Shown piece after piece: positions 41,081 to 50,537 of a DNA stretch of 64,000 bases. The notes beneath the pieces are model-generated. The model was not told the DNA's origin and did no database searches. It saw only the letters and a program-made list of their open reading frames with translations. Positions within the stretch are counted from its first letter, which is position 1. Each line of letters begins with the position of its first letter. Source of the DNA: an uncultured Alphaproteobacteria bacterium (GTDB taxonomy: Bacteria; Pseudomonadota; Alphaproteobacteria; Rhizobiales; Aestuariivirgaceae); the NCBI GenBank assembly GCA_945957365.1, contig CAMFKI010000015.1, forward strand, positions 1-64,000, in the 5' to 3' direction. The translations under genes were made by a program, and so were the position numbers.

Positions 41081-42826
41081 ATGAACGACGTACTTGACCG
41101 CCGCGCTTTCGTGAAGGCCGCGGCTGCTGCCGCCGGCGCCGTGGCGATCGACGGGCGCAAGGCCCTGGCCCAGGCTGCCTCCGCGCCGGCGGCGGAGCAG
41201 CCCCCGGCCACGATCTATTTCAACGGTGATATCCTCACCATGGAGGCTGACACGCCACAGTCGGTCGAGGCCGTGGCCGTCAGGGATGGCAGGATCGCCT
41301 TCGCCGGTGATCTTGCCGCGGCCCGCGCCGCGGTGCCCGGGGCCGTGGAGAGGGATCTCGCGGGCCGTACCATGCTTCCCGGCTTCATCGACTCGTGGGG
41401 GCATTTCGCGCTCTTCGCGCAGCAGACGCTGGGCGTGAACCTTGCCTATTTCAGTGCCGACCCGCCGCGCCGCCGCGCCGACGTCATCGCCCGGCTCAAG
41501 GCCGCACAGCCCTTCAATGGCTGGATCATCGGCTATGGCTATGATGCGGACATGTTGTCGGACGGCGCACTGACGCTCGCGGACCTCGATGCGGCCTTTC
41601 CCGCGACACCGGTGATGATCAGCACGCTGTCGACGCTGACGGGGCAGGTCAACGGCGCAGGGATCGCAAGGCTCGGCCTCACGCCCGCGACGAAACCCGC
41701 GCAGCCCGGCCAGATCGTCAAGGACCCGGTGACGGGCAAGCTCACCGGCGAGCTGCTGTTCACGCCCTTCCTCGCGGCCCATGCCGCCGCCGTCGGGACC
41801 GTGTCCCAGGCCCGGGTGCTGCAGAGCTTCCAGGCGGCCGAGGCGCTGCTCGCGGCCCAGGGCTATACCACCGTGCAAAGCTATCAGCTGCAGCCCGATG
41901 AGCTGGCGAACTTCCGTGCCGCCTTCGATCAGGGCGTGCTCGCCGTCGATGTCATCGGCATGCCGTCGATTTCCGATGCAGCCTCCGGCGCCTTCGTCGA
42001 GACCGCGGACTGGACATGGGGCGCCTATAGCCACGGCGACCGCGGCCTGATGATTCCGGGCTACCAGGTGGCGACCGATGCGGCGCCGCAGCTGCGCCTT
42101 GCCGCCTTCACCAAGCCCTATCTCGACACCACCGGCTTTCCCGACGGCTGGAAGGGCGTGCTGTTCCCGCAGGACACGGTCGAACAATGGATCGGCCATG
42201 CCTATGCCAAGGGCATCCAGCTCTTCTGCTACAGCAATGGCGATGCCGGCATCGACCTGAGCCTCGCCGCGATCGAGAAGGCGATCGCGGAGACCGGCAA
42301 GGCGGATGACCGGCGCACCGTCATCGCGCATTCCTACTTCGTGCGGCCGGACCAGCTCCAGACCTATGCCCGGCTGAAGCTCGGCATCTCGATGATGCCG
42401 CCGCACATGATGCTCTATGGCGATGCGCTGATGAAGCTGCTGGGCCCCGAGCGCGCCACCCGGGAATCGCCCATGGCCTCGGCCCTGGCGGCGGGTCTCC
42501 GGACCACCATGCATTGCGACTGCCCCTCCGCCTCGCCCAATGTCATGGAGGCGGTCTGGGCCACGGTGACGCGCCAGACGCTGTCGGGCCAGGTGCTCGG
42601 CCCCGAGGAGCGCGTCAGCCCCTATCAGGCGCTGCTCGGCGTGACCCGCAACGTGGCCTTCACCTATCGCGAAGAGGACAGCAAGGGCACGATCAGCGCG
42701 GGCAAGACCGCCGATCTGGTGATCCTCGATCACAACCCGCTGACCGTGAGCGCCGCGGCGATCCGGGACATAAAGGTGGTCGAAACCATCAAGAGGGGAA
42801 AGACCATCCATCGCGCCGCGGTGTAG
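41081..42826 (+). CDS. Amidohydrolase family protein (YtcJ-like, amidohydrolase_3)
   Basis: 581 residues, exported, with a Tat-like DRRAFVKAAAAAAGAVAIDG leader. The domain begins ATIYFNGDILTMEADTPQSV and DLAGRTMLPGFIDSWGHF; the canonical HxH metal pair is not kept (DSWGH), while QLFCYSNGDAGID, VIAHSYFVRPDQL and the end GTISAGKTADLVILDHNPL are family features. Loss of one metal His suggests a mononuclear site or altered activity. GAGGAAG precedes the ATG. Substrate unknown. Confidence 0.85.
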   Translation: MNDVLDRRAFVKAAAAAAGAVAIDGRKALAQAASAPAAEQPPATIYFNGDILTMEADTPQSVEAVAVRDGRIAFAGDLAAARAAVPGAVERDLAGRTMLPGFIDSWGHFALFAQQTLGVNLAYFSADPPRRRADVIARLKAAQPFNGWIIGYGYDADMLSDGALTLADLDAAFPATPVMISTLSTLTGQVNGAGIARLGLTPATKPAQPGQIVKDPVTGKLTGELLFTPFLAAHAAAVGTVSQARVLQSFQAAEALLAAQGYTTVQSYQLQPDELANFRAAFDQGVLAVDVIGMPSISDAASGAFVETADWTWGAYSHGDRGLMIPGYQVATDAAPQLRLAAFTKPYLDTTGFPDGWKGVLFPQDTVEQWIGHAYAKGIQLFCYSNGDAGIDLSLAAIEKAIAETGKADDRRTVIAHSYFVRPDQLQTYARLKLGISMMPPHMMLYGDALMKLLGPERATRESPMASALAAGLRTTMHCDCPSASPNVMEAVWATVTRQTLSGQVLGPEERVSPYQALLGVTRNVAFTYREEDSKGTISAGKTADLVILDHNPLTVSAAAIRDIKVVETIKRGKTIHRAAV

Positions 42827-42891
42827 GTTCCCCGCTGGCGGCTTTCTCGCTCAGTTGAGCCCTGACGATCACCTGCGCGGCTCCCCGGCCA

Positions 42892-43947
42892 TCAGCAGAT
42901 GCGCGGCAGCTGCTCGCCCGCCAGCCAGTCGACGATGCGGCCGCCGCCGAAGCTGGTTTCCATCTCGACGAAGCAATCGGGGTCGGCCGTGGCGTGGCCG
43001 ATAACCCGCGCCTCGCGGCCCAGCGCATGCGCCTGCATCGCGGCGAGGACGGCCCCTGCGGCTTCCGCCGCGACCACGGCGACGAGCTTTCCCTCGTTCG
43101 CCACGTTGAGCGGGTCGAGCCCCAGCAATTCGCAGGCGGCGGCGACCTCGGGGCGGACCGGGATCGCTTCCTCGCTCAGGCGGAAGCCGACGCGTGACTG
43201 CTGGGCGATCTCGTTCAGCGTGGCGGCGAGGCCGCCGCGGGTGGGATCGCGCAGCAGCCGGATCGAGGGGCCGGCGGCTGCGGCCATCTGCGCCACCAGG
43301 CCGTGAAGGGCGGCGGTGTCGGACAGGATCTCGGTGTCGAAGGACAGGTTCTCGCGGCGCGACATGACGGCAACGCCATGATCGCCGATGCTGCCCGAAA
43401 GGATCACGGCATCGCCCGCCCGGGCGGCATCGCCGCGCCAGCTGCGGCCGTCGGGCGCGACGCCGATGCCCGTGGTGGTGATGAACACGCCATCGGCCTT
43501 GCCGCGCTCCACCACCTTGGTGTCGCCGGTGACGATGCGAATGCCGGCGGCGCGCGCCGCCGCGCCCATCGAAAGCGCGATGCGCTGGAGGTCGGCGAGC
43601 GGAAAACCTTCCTCGATGACGAAGGCTGCGGTCAGCGCCACCGGCATGGCGCCCGCCATGGCGACATCGTTGATGGTGCCATTGACCGCGAGCAGTCCGA
43701 TGTCGCCACCGGGAAAGAACAGCGGCGACACCACATAGCCATCGGTGCTGACGACGACGCGGCCGGGGGGCAGGGCGAGCACGGCCTGGTCATTTCCGGC
43801 CGCGAGTTCCGGACTGGCATAGGCGGCGTGGAAGACGTCCTCGATGAGCCGCACCATGGCCCGACCGCCCGCGCCGTGCGAAAGGTCGACCCGCCCCTTG
43901 GCGAGATCGAGCTTGCGGCGAAAGGCCTTCGCCTCAGGCGCCGGCAT
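42892..43947 (-). CDS. hypE: Hydrogenase maturation protein HypE
   Basis: 351 residues, last gene of the hyp operon. HypE dehydrates the thiocarboxamide on its own C-terminal Cys to a thiocyanate, the source of the cyanide ligands of the [NiFe] site. It has the PurM-like ATP-binding fold (DLSHGAGGRAMVRLIEDVF, GNDQAVLALPPGRVVVSTDG, TRGGLAATLNEIAQ, NVANEGKLV) and ends in the required PRIC, with the acceptor Cys last. The gene start overlaps hypD by 14 bp. Confidence 0.96.
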   Translation of the reverse strand: MPAPEAKAFRRKLDLAKGRVDLSHGAGGRAMVRLIEDVFHAAYASPELAAGNDQAVLALPPGRVVVSTDGYVVSPLFFPGGDIGLLAVNGTINDVAMAGAMPVALTAAFVIEEGFPLADLQRIALSMGAAARAAGIRIVTGDTKVVERGKADGVFITTTGIGVAPDGRSWRGDAARAGDAVILSGSIGDHGVAVMSRRENLSFDTEILSDTAALHGLVAQMAAAAGPSIRLLRDPTRGGLAATLNEIAQQSRVGFRLSEEAIPVRPEVAAACELLGLDPLNVANEGKLVAVVAAEAAGAVLAAMQAHALGREARVIGHATADPDCFVEMETSFGGGRIVDWLAGEQLPRIC

Positions 43948-45088
43948 GGGCCGCCGCCTGCCGTGCACGGTCGCGGAAGCGGCCATAGGTCCAGTGGGCC
44001 GCGCAGGCGCCTTCGGACGAGACCATGCAGGAGCCCATCGGCGTTTCCGGCGTGCAGGCGGTGCCGAACAGCCGGCATTCGACGGGTTTCTTCACGCCCC
44101 GCAGGATGGCGCCGCATTCGCAGGCCGGATTGTCGGCAGCCGCCAGCGTTTCGATCCCGAAGCGCCGTTCGGCATCGAAACCGGCGAAATCCGGGCTGAC
44201 TTCGAGGCCGCTGGCCGGAACCTCGCCAAGGCCGCGCCAGGCGAAGCTGTTGCGCAGGCGGAACACCCGCGACACCGCGTCCTGGGCGCGGGCATTGCCC
44301 TGCTCGGTCACGGCGCGGACGTACTGGTTCTCCACCTCGGCGCGCCCGTCATTCACCTGGCGCACCAGCATCAGCACGGCCTGCATCACGTCGAGTGGTT
44401 CGAAGCCGGCGATCACCACCGGTTTGGCGAAGCGCTCCGCCACCTCGGCGAAGGGCTTCCAGCCGGTGATGGTGGAAACATGCGCGGGGCCGACGAAGCC
44501 ATCGAGCGGAACACTTACTGCCGTCTCCACTTCCGTACCCGACATGATGGCGCCGATGGCCGGCGGCGTGAGCACATGGTTGCAGAAGACCGAAAAGTTG
44601 GCGAGGCCCCTGCGCTCCGCCATCAGCACCGCTTGCGCGGTGGCGGGTGCGGTCGTCTCGAAGCCGATGGCGAAGAACACCACCTGGCGATCGGGCTCCT
44701 CCGCCGCGATGCGCAGGCCGTCGAGGGTGGAATAGACCATGCGGATGTCGGCGCCCTCGGCCTTGGCGCGCTGCAGGCTCTGCCCGCCCGAAGCCGGAAC
44801 CCGCATCATGTCGCCATAGGTGCAGAGCGTGACGTCGGCTCGGCGCGCCAGCCTGATCGCCGCATCGAGCCGGCCCATCGGCAGCACGCAGACCGGACAG
44901 CCCGGTCCGTGGATCATCCGCACCTGGGGCGGCAGCAGGTCCTCGATGCCGTAGCGCGAGATGGCATGGGTGTGGCCACCGCAGAATTCCATGAAGGCAT
45001 AGCGCCGCGCCGGATCGGCGTCCTCGGCGATGCGCCGGGCGATGCCGCGCGCCAGTTCGCCGCTGCGGTATTCGTCGACATGCTTCAT
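43934..45088 (-). CDS. hypD: Hydrogenase maturation protein HypD
   Basis: 384 residues. With HypC it holds the Fe(CN)2CO group during assembly. Cys motifs are intact: FMEFCGGHTHAISRYG, MIHGPGCPVCVLPMGRLDAA and the C-terminal iron-sulfur cluster cysteines in NPACECGAILRG, PVECRLFGTACTPETPMGSC and SSEGACAAHW. The start overlaps hypC at ATGA, indicating coupled translation. Confidence 0.97.
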   Translation of the reverse strand: MKHVDEYRSGELARGIARRIAEDADPARRYAFMEFCGGHTHAISRYGIEDLLPPQVRMIHGPGCPVCVLPMGRLDAAIRLARRADVTLCTYGDMMRVPASGGQSLQRAKAEGADIRMVYSTLDGLRIAAEEPDRQVVFFAIGFETTAPATAQAVLMAERRGLANFSVFCNHVLTPPAIGAIMSGTEVETAVSVPLDGFVGPAHVSTITGWKPFAEVAERFAKPVVIAGFEPLDVMQAVLMLVRQVNDGRAEVENQYVRAVTEQGNARAQDAVSRVFRLRNSFAWRGLGEVPASGLEVSPDFAGFDAERRFGIETLAAADNPACECGAILRGVKKPVECRLFGTACTPETPMGSCMVSSEGACAAHWTYGRFRDRARQAAAHAGA

Positions 45089-45321
45089 GCCGGCACCCCG
45101 GCCAGGTCGAGCGCCGCCTCGCGCATCATCTCGAGCGTGCGGAGCGCCTCCGCCTCGTCGATCCTGGCGATGGCATAGCCCACATGCAGCACCACGAAGT
45201 CGCCCACCGCCACCTCGTCGAGCAGCGCCACCGAGACGGTCATCGCCACGCCATCGAGGCTGACGCGCGCCAGCGCATCCGGCAGCACCTCGATCACGCG
45301 GACGGGAACGGCAAGGCACAT
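45085..45321 (-). CDS. hypC: Hydrogenase maturation chaperone HypC
   Basis: 78 residues. Carries the iron centre from HypD to the hydrogenase large subunit through its N-terminal Cys. The start MCLAVPVRVIEV has that Cys at position 2, and the body is the HupF/HypC beta barrel (GDFVVLHVGYAIARID, EALRTLEMM). Confidence 0.96.
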   Translation of the reverse strand: MCLAVPVRVIEVLPDALARVSLDGVAMTVSVALLDEVAVGDFVVLHVGYAIARIDEAEALRTLEMMREAALDLAGVPA

Positions 45322-45325
45322 GCGA

Positions 45326-47566
45326 TCAGTTCTCCCCTGCGATGGTGGCGCCATGGCGGCGCGCGATGACGGCCTGCCCCAGCGACAGACCGCCGTCATT
45401 GGGCGGCACGGCGTGCGCCAGGAGCGGCGTGATCCCCGCCTGCCGGAGATTGGCGGCAATCGCCTCGCCAAGCAACCGGTTCATCAGGCATCCGCCCCCC
45501 AGCACGAAGCGCTGCTGGCCATGGAGTAGCGCCGCCGCCGCGAGCCAGCTGGCGATGCCGCGGGCCAGCGTGCCGTGCAGCAATCGCGCGCCGGTGGCCG
45601 CATCGACATCCATCAGCGCCACGAGCAGCGGTGAAAAATCGAGAATGCCGTCAGCGACGCGGAAGCCATCTTCCAGCACCAGCGGGCCGGCGGCCAGCGC
45701 CTCCAGCCGCATGGCGGCCTCGCCTTCGAAGCTCTGAACATCGCAGACGCCGAGCAGGCCCGCCGCGGCATCGAACAGGCGGCCCAAACTGGTGGTGCGC
45801 GCACCGTCGCGGCGCTGCGCCAGGGCGAGAACGGCCGGCCCGCCGGGTCGCGCCGCGATCCGCTGTGCTGCGGGACTCCCGGCAAGGCCAAGTTCAGCGC
45901 AGGCGGCCAGCGCCATGCGCCAGGGCTCGCGCGTGGCGCGGTCGCCTCCCGGCAGCGGCAGGGCCTTGAGGTTCCCAAGCCGCCGGTGGCTGGCGCTTTC
46001 GAGCAGCATCAGCTCGCCACCCCAGGAGGTGCCGTCATCGCCGAGGCCGTGGCCGTCCAGCGCTGCGCCCAGCACGGCGCCGGTGAGCCGGTGCTCGGCG
46101 GCAACGGCGGCGAGATGGGCCGCATGGTGCTGCACACGCCGGACGGGCAGGCCGCTCGCCTCGGCGGCGCGGGTCGAGACATAGTCGGGGTGGAGGTCGC
46201 AGGCGGCGAGTTGCGGCGTGACGCCGAGCAGGTCAGAGAGCCGCGCCGCCGTGTCACGGAGGAAGCGCAGCGTCGCGGCGTCGTCGAGATCGCCGATGTG
46301 CTGGGAGACGAAGGCCTCGCGGCCGCGCGTCACGGTGACAGTGGATTTGAGATGGCCACCGAAGGCAATGACATCCGGCCCGTCTTCCGCCAGCGCCACG
46401 GGCTCGGGCACGAAGCCGCGCGCCCGGCGCAGGAAGGCCGGTGCGCCATCGATTACCTGCATCACGCTGTCGTCGGCGCGATGCAGGATCGCACGGTCGT
46501 GGCTGACCACGAGGTCGGCGATGCCCGCCAGTGCCGCGCCGTCATCGATGGCGATGGGCTCGCCGCCGGCATTGCCGCTGGTGGCGACAAGCGACACCTG
46601 CACCGGCCCTTCAGCCGAGAATGCGGGACCGGCGAGGGCGGCGAACAGCAGGTGATGCACCGGGGCGTGGGCCAGCATTACGCCGATGCGATCGAGCCCG
46701 GGTGCGATGGCGGCGGGCAGGCCGCCGCGGCTGCGCATCAGCACGATGGGTGCGGCCGTGCCGGCGGCCAACCGGCATTCCGCTGGCGAGGCCTCGGCGA
46801 AGAGCGGGATCGAGGCCGCATTGGCCAGCATGATTGCGAAAGGCCTGGCAGGGCGCCGCTTCGCCGCACGCAACCGCGCGATGCTGTCCGCATTGCCTGC
46901 ATCGCAAAGAAGCTGGAAGCCGCCGATGCCCTTGAGCGCGACGATGCCGCCGCCGCGCAGGACTTCGGCAATGTCGGCGATGGCATGGCTCAGTTGTGGC
47001 CCGCAGGCCGGGCAGGCGATGGATTCGGCGTGAAACCGCCGGCTGTCGGGGTCGTGGTAATCGCGGGTGCAGGCGTCGCACATGGGAAAAGATGCCATGG
47101 CCGTGGTCGCCCGGTCATAGGGCAGGGCGGCCGCCATGGTGAAGCGCGGCCCGCACTGCGTGCAGGTGACGAAGGGATAATGGTGGAAGCGGCTGGCCGG
47201 ATCGAACAGTTCGACGCGGCAGGCAGCACATGTCGCGGCATCCGCAGCGAGCCTCGTCGTGGCGGCGCCGCCGCGGCTGTCTGCGATCGCGAAGCCTGCA
47301 TCGCCGCGCGTGGCGATCACCATGCTGTCAACCGAGTCCACCCGCGCCAGCGGCGGCGCTTCATCAACCAGTGCCGCGAGGAAGGTGCGGACGCCGCCGC
47401 CCTCGACCTCCACCAGCACGCCGTCGCCGTCGTTGAGCACGAAGCCCGCAAGATCAAGGCGCCGCGCCAGCCGATATACATGGGGCCGGAAGCCCACGCC
47501 CTGCACAGCACCCCGCACGCGGACGCGAAGCCGCTCCGGTCGGGGGATGACCGGCTCCATCAGCAT
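45326..47566 (-). CDS. hypF: Carbamoyltransferase HypF
   Basis: 746 residues. Makes the carbamoyl group that becomes CN on HypE. Order: acylphosphatase (GAVQGVGFRPHVYRLARRL), two zinc fingers (CAACRVELFDP...TCTQCGPRF and CDACTRDYHDP...ACPACGPQL), YrdC-like domain, and a Kae1-like carbamoyl transfer domain with VQHHAAHLAAVAAEHR, and FVLGGGCLMNRLLGE. Starts at 47566 or the ATG two codons on; 4 bp follow hypB. Complete. Confidence 0.96.
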   Translation of the reverse strand: MLMEPVIPRPERLRVRVRGAVQGVGFRPHVYRLARRLDLAGFVLNDGDGVLVEVEGGGVRTFLAALVDEAPPLARVDSVDSMVIATRGDAGFAIADSRGGAATTRLAADAATCAACRVELFDPASRFHHYPFVTCTQCGPRFTMAAALPYDRATTAMASFPMCDACTRDYHDPDSRRFHAESIACPACGPQLSHAIADIAEVLRGGGIVALKGIGGFQLLCDAGNADSIARLRAAKRRPARPFAIMLANAASIPLFAEASPAECRLAAGTAAPIVLMRSRGGLPAAIAPGLDRIGVMLAHAPVHHLLFAALAGPAFSAEGPVQVSLVATSGNAGGEPIAIDDGAALAGIADLVVSHDRAILHRADDSVMQVIDGAPAFLRRARGFVPEPVALAEDGPDVIAFGGHLKSTVTVTRGREAFVSQHIGDLDDAATLRFLRDTAARLSDLLGVTPQLAACDLHPDYVSTRAAEASGLPVRRVQHHAAHLAAVAAEHRLTGAVLGAALDGHGLGDDGTSWGGELMLLESASHRRLGNLKALPLPGGDRATREPWRMALAACAELGLAGSPAAQRIAARPGGPAVLALAQRRDGARTTSLGRLFDAAAGLLGVCDVQSFEGEAAMRLEALAAGPLVLEDGFRVADGILDFSPLLVALMDVDAATGARLLHGTLARGIASWLAAAALLHGQQRFVLGGGCLMNRLLGEAIAANLRQAGITPLLAHAVPPNDGGLSLGQAVIARRHGATIAGEN

Positions 47567-47570
47567 CGCG

Positions 47571-48359
47571 TCATTCCGCGGCGGTGCGTAGGTTCTGCCG
47601 GGCTTGCGCGGTGATCCAGGCGCAGAGTTCGGCCATGCCTTCCCCGGTCCTGGCGGATACGGTGATGATCGCGATCGCCGGGTTGATGCGCCGGGCATGC
47701 GCCATGATGGCGGCGAGGTCGACATCGAGATGCGGCAGCAGATCGCTCTTGGTGATGACCATCAGGTCGGAGGCGGTGAAGATGCCGGGATATTTGAGCG
47801 GCTTGTCCTCGCCCTCGGTGACCGAGAGCACCACCACCTTGTGCGCCTCGCCGAGGTCGAAGTCCGCCGGGCACACGAGGTTGCCGACATTCTCGATGAA
47901 CAGCAGCGAGCCCGGTGCCAGCAAAAACCGGTCGAGGGCGCGTGCCACCATCAGGGCGTCGAGGTGGCAGCCCTTGCCGGTGTTGATCTGGATCGCGGGC
48001 GCACCGGTGGCGCGGATGCGCTCGGCGTCGTTCGAGGTCTGCTGGTCGCCTTCGATGACGGCGATGGCGTGTGCCGTCCGCAGCTGCTCGATCAGCTTCA
48101 CCAGCAGGGTGGTCTTGCCGGAACCGGGGCTGGAGACGAGGTTGAGGGAGAACACACCCGAGGCGGCAAGACGCGCGCGGTTGGCCCGCGCCTGCGCATC
48201 GTTCACCGCCAGCACGTCCCGCTCGATGCGGATGAGGCGGTCCTGCGTGAGGCCGGGCACCGAAGCGCCGGCGGGCCCCGCGCCGAAATCGACATGGCCG
48301 AAGGTGGCGACGGGAGAAACGGAGGGCGTGCCCGATCCACACCCACAGACGCTGCACAT
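47571..48359 (-). CDS. hypB: Hydrogenase nickel incorporation GTPase HypB
   Basis: 262 residues. Delivers nickel with HypA. N-terminal [10 protein letters not shown] is the high-affinity metal motif; no long His-rich stretch, so storage is not expected. G-domain: [19 protein letters not shown] (P-loop), [26 protein letters not shown] with the metal-binding Cys, and [10 protein letters not shown]. Starts by overlapping hypA's stop codon. Confidence 0.97.
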   Translation of the reverse strand: MCSVCGCGSGTPSVSPVATFGHVDFGAGPAGASVPGLTQDRLIRIERDVLAVNDAQARANRARLAASGVFSLNLVSSPGSGKTTLLVKLIEQLRTAHAIAVIEGDQQTSNDAERIRATGAPAIQINTGKGCHLDALMVARALDRFLLAPGSLLFIENVGNLVCPADFDLGEAHKVVVLSVTEGEDKPLKYPGIFTASDLMVITKSDLLPHLDVDLAAIMAHARRINPAIAIITVSARTGEGMAELCAWITAQARQNLRTAAE

Positions 48360-48700
48360 CAGTCGACCTCCAGTTCCCTGACCCTCAGTTCCTGACCACC
48401 GGTCACCTGCAGCTGCCCGCCGCCGCAGTGCGGGCAGGGCGCCAGCCGCTCGGCCAGTTGTACCACCTGGTTGCAGTCAAGGCACCAGGCCTCGCCCGGC
48501 ACCACCACGACGTCGAGTTCGGCTTCTTCCGCGGCGCTGCCCTGAGCCGCCGCGCCGAAGCAGAAGCGCAGCGCCTGCTCCTCGACGCTGCTGAAGGCGC
48601 CGAGCTCGAGCCGGATGACCCGTACGCGGCTGAAGCCGGAGCGCTCGGCCTGTTCCGCGACGAGCGACACGATGTTCTCGGCAATGCTGAGCTCATGCAT
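48359..48700 (-). CDS. hypA: Hydrogenase nickel chaperone HypA
   Basis: 113 residues. First gene of the operon. Nickel-binding [11 protein letters not shown] (His2, Glu3) and zinc site CLDCNQVVQ...PCPHCGGG (two CxxC) are intact. The ATG at 48700 puts His at position 2 as required; longer frames exist but would break this rule. Confidence 0.96.
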   Translation of the reverse strand: MHELSIAENIVSLVAEQAERSGFSRVRVIRLELGAFSSVEEQALRFCFGAAAQGSAAEEAELDVVVVPGEAWCLDCNQVVQLAERLAPCPHCGGGQLQVTGGQELRVRELEVD

Positions 48701-48854
48701 CGGCTGCCCCGCGCATGGCGACACGGCAGCGATCGAAGGGCATGACGGGCGGCGATGGTCCTTTCATCTGCGTTTCATCCTCGGCCGGGCGGTGGACATC
48801 TTCAAGCCTTCATTCCAACGGCTCCCCAAGGCCCGGTCCATTTGCGCACCCGGC

Positions 48855-49994
48855 TCAGCCGGCGGGAATCTCGCCCCGTTCCATCTGCCGCATGACCTGT
48901 CGCAGCCGCAGGAGGTGCGCACCGGCCAGCACCTTCTCGGGTCCCTCGGGCAGGTGCCAGAGCAGTTCGACCAGGCGCACATGCATGCCCTTCACGTTGA
49001 ACAGGCGTTGCGGAACGCCACGGCTGCGCAGCGCGTCCGCGAGCGGCGGTGCGGAAGGGAAGGCGGCGCTCTCCTCGAGGCCGCAGCACAGGAGCGCCAG
49101 CCTCGTCCAGGTGCATTTATCGCAGGCGCCGCAATTGCCGCCGGAACCGGTGTCGCGCCAGCACACCGACAATTGCCCGACCAGCTCCGGCGCCCGTGCC
49201 GCGATCAGGCGGAGCTTGTCGACGCGGTCGCGGTGCTCGCCATAGCCGCGAATGGGGAAGGGGCCGGACCCCACGATCCAGGCCAGCGCCGCGGAGTTTC
49301 CCCAGGGGTGCCGCGCCAGGTCCTGCACCAGGCTGTTGTCGAGCGCGAAGCCCCCGGCGCGAAACCCCGGCGACACGAAGTAGAGGCACATGGCCAGCCC
49401 AAGGCTGTGCAGCATTTCCCAGTTGCAGGGCGCCCGACGCAGGCTGGTTCTGACCTCGACGAGGGCCAGACCGAGGGTGCTGCAGATCGCCCCCACCCGG
49501 TACTTCAGTTGGCCATAGGCCATGACCGAGTCATGCGGATAATCCGCCCCGGCGATCAGCAGGCCGTGGGTGAAGCCATCCGCCCGGGCCTCGATAGCAG
49601 AGGACGTGCTGTCGACGCCGCCGCTGGCGCAGATGATGCGGGCTTCACCCTGCGGCGCCACGTCGGAGGCGATCACGGGTAGCCACAGCCGGAGCGGATG
49701 AACCCCCGGCCACTGCCACAGGTCGAAGGCCTGCGCCAGGCGCTGCAGCGCGCCTGCCACACCGCGTGACACCGGCTGGTCGAGCCGGATCGACAGGCCC
49801 GTACTCATCGACAGGATGGCGAGGCCGAAGGCCGCGAAATCCGCGCGCCCGTGATCGGCCTGCGCCACGGCGTCGCTTTCGATGAAGAAGCTGTGGCCGG
49901 CGGCCGCGATCTCGGCCCGCCGGCCATTCCAGGTGAGGCGCGCCTCATGCCACACCTGATGCCCCGCTGCGGCGCGTGATGGGTTCTCCTGCAC
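48855..49994 (-). CDS. QueC-like PP-loop protein of unknown role
   Basis: 379 residues. A PP-loop ATP pyrophosphatase motif [16 protein letters not shown] sits near residue 125, and a zinc site of the QueC type is seen later ([20 protein letters not shown], CxxCxxC plus extra Cys). The N-terminal ~115 residues ([35 protein letters not shown]) are unlike QueC, which makes 7-cyano-7-deazaguanine and is about 230 residues. So this is a longer PP-loop protein that probably adenylates a carboxylate or modifies a nucleobase or peptide. Start codon is GTG (49994). It precedes hypA by 154 bp on the same strand. Confidence 0.65.
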   Translation of the reverse strand: MQENPSRAAAGHQVWHEARLTWNGRRAEIAAAGHSFFIESDAVAQADHGRADFAAFGLAILSMSTGLSIRLDQPVSRGVAGALQRLAQAFDLWQWPGVHPLRLWLPVIASDVAPQGEARIICASGGVDSTSSAIEARADGFTHGLLIAGADYPHDSVMAYGQLKYRVGAICSTLGLALVEVRTSLRRAPCNWEMLHSLGLAMCLYFVSPGFRAGGFALDNSLVQDLARHPWGNSAALAWIVGSGPFPIRGYGEHRDRVDKLRLIAARAPELVGQLSVCWRDTGSGGNCGACDKCTWTRLALLCCGLEESAAFPSAPPLADALRSRGVPQRLFNVKGMHVRLVELLWHLPEGPEKVLAGAHLLRLRQVMRQMERGEIPAG

Positions 49995-50201
49995 TGCCTC
50001 ACCCCTTTGCTTGCCCGCACCGGGGCGAGGATGCAGTCCACCGCTGGCCCGCCCTCAGCCCCGTTCCATTCGCCCCAGTCCGGCAGCTTGCCACGATCGG
50101 CGGCGTGGAGGCCACTCTCCAGAATTGCAAACTGCGTCTGCCGGTCCAGGCCGCAAAGCCGCGGCATTGAGTGGCGCGGCTCGCTGTGGGAGAACGGGCG
50201 C

Positions 50202-50522
50202 ATGTCATATGTCATCTATGCGCTGGCGGCGCTCGGCGAAATCGCCGGCTGCTTCTCGTTCTGGGCCTGGCTGCGGCTGGGAAAATCCGCCTGGTGGCTG
50301 TTGCCCGGCATGCTCTCGCTCGCCGCCTTTGCCTGGCTGCTGACGCGCATCCCTGCCGACGCCGCGGGCCGGGCCTATGCGGCCTATGGCGGGGTCTACA
50401 TCGTCGGGTCGATACTCTGGCTGTGGCTGGCGGAAGGCCAGCGCCCCGACCGCTGGGACATTGCCGGGGCCGCGATCTGCCTCGCCGGCAGCGCCATCAT
50501 CCTCCTGCCATCGCGCGCCTGA
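50202..50522 (+). CDS. YnfA family membrane protein
   Basis: 106 residues, four helices: [57 protein letters not shown] and [15 protein letters not shown]. These are the standard UPF0060/YnfA motifs ([26 protein letters not shown]). Small drug-transporter-like fold; role in Alphaproteobacteria not settled. The downstream gene converges. Confidence 0.92.
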   Translation: MSYVIYALAALGEIAGCFSFWAWLRLGKSAWWLLPGMLSLAAFAWLLTRIPADAAGRAYAAYGGVYIVGSILWLWLAEGQRPDRWDIAGAAICLAGSAIILLPSRA

Positions 50523-50537
50523 GCGGCGTGCCGGGCC

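Noticed and set aside
45986..47614. Long open frame antisense to hypF
   Set aside because: Same cause; no recognisable domain, while hypF is complete on the other strand.
49805..50215. Small minus-strand frame beginning [12 protein letters not shown] before the QueC-like gene
   Set aside because: The first 55 residues look protein-like, but it overlaps the QueC-like gene for 190 bp in another frame and has no recognised family; left out for lack of support.
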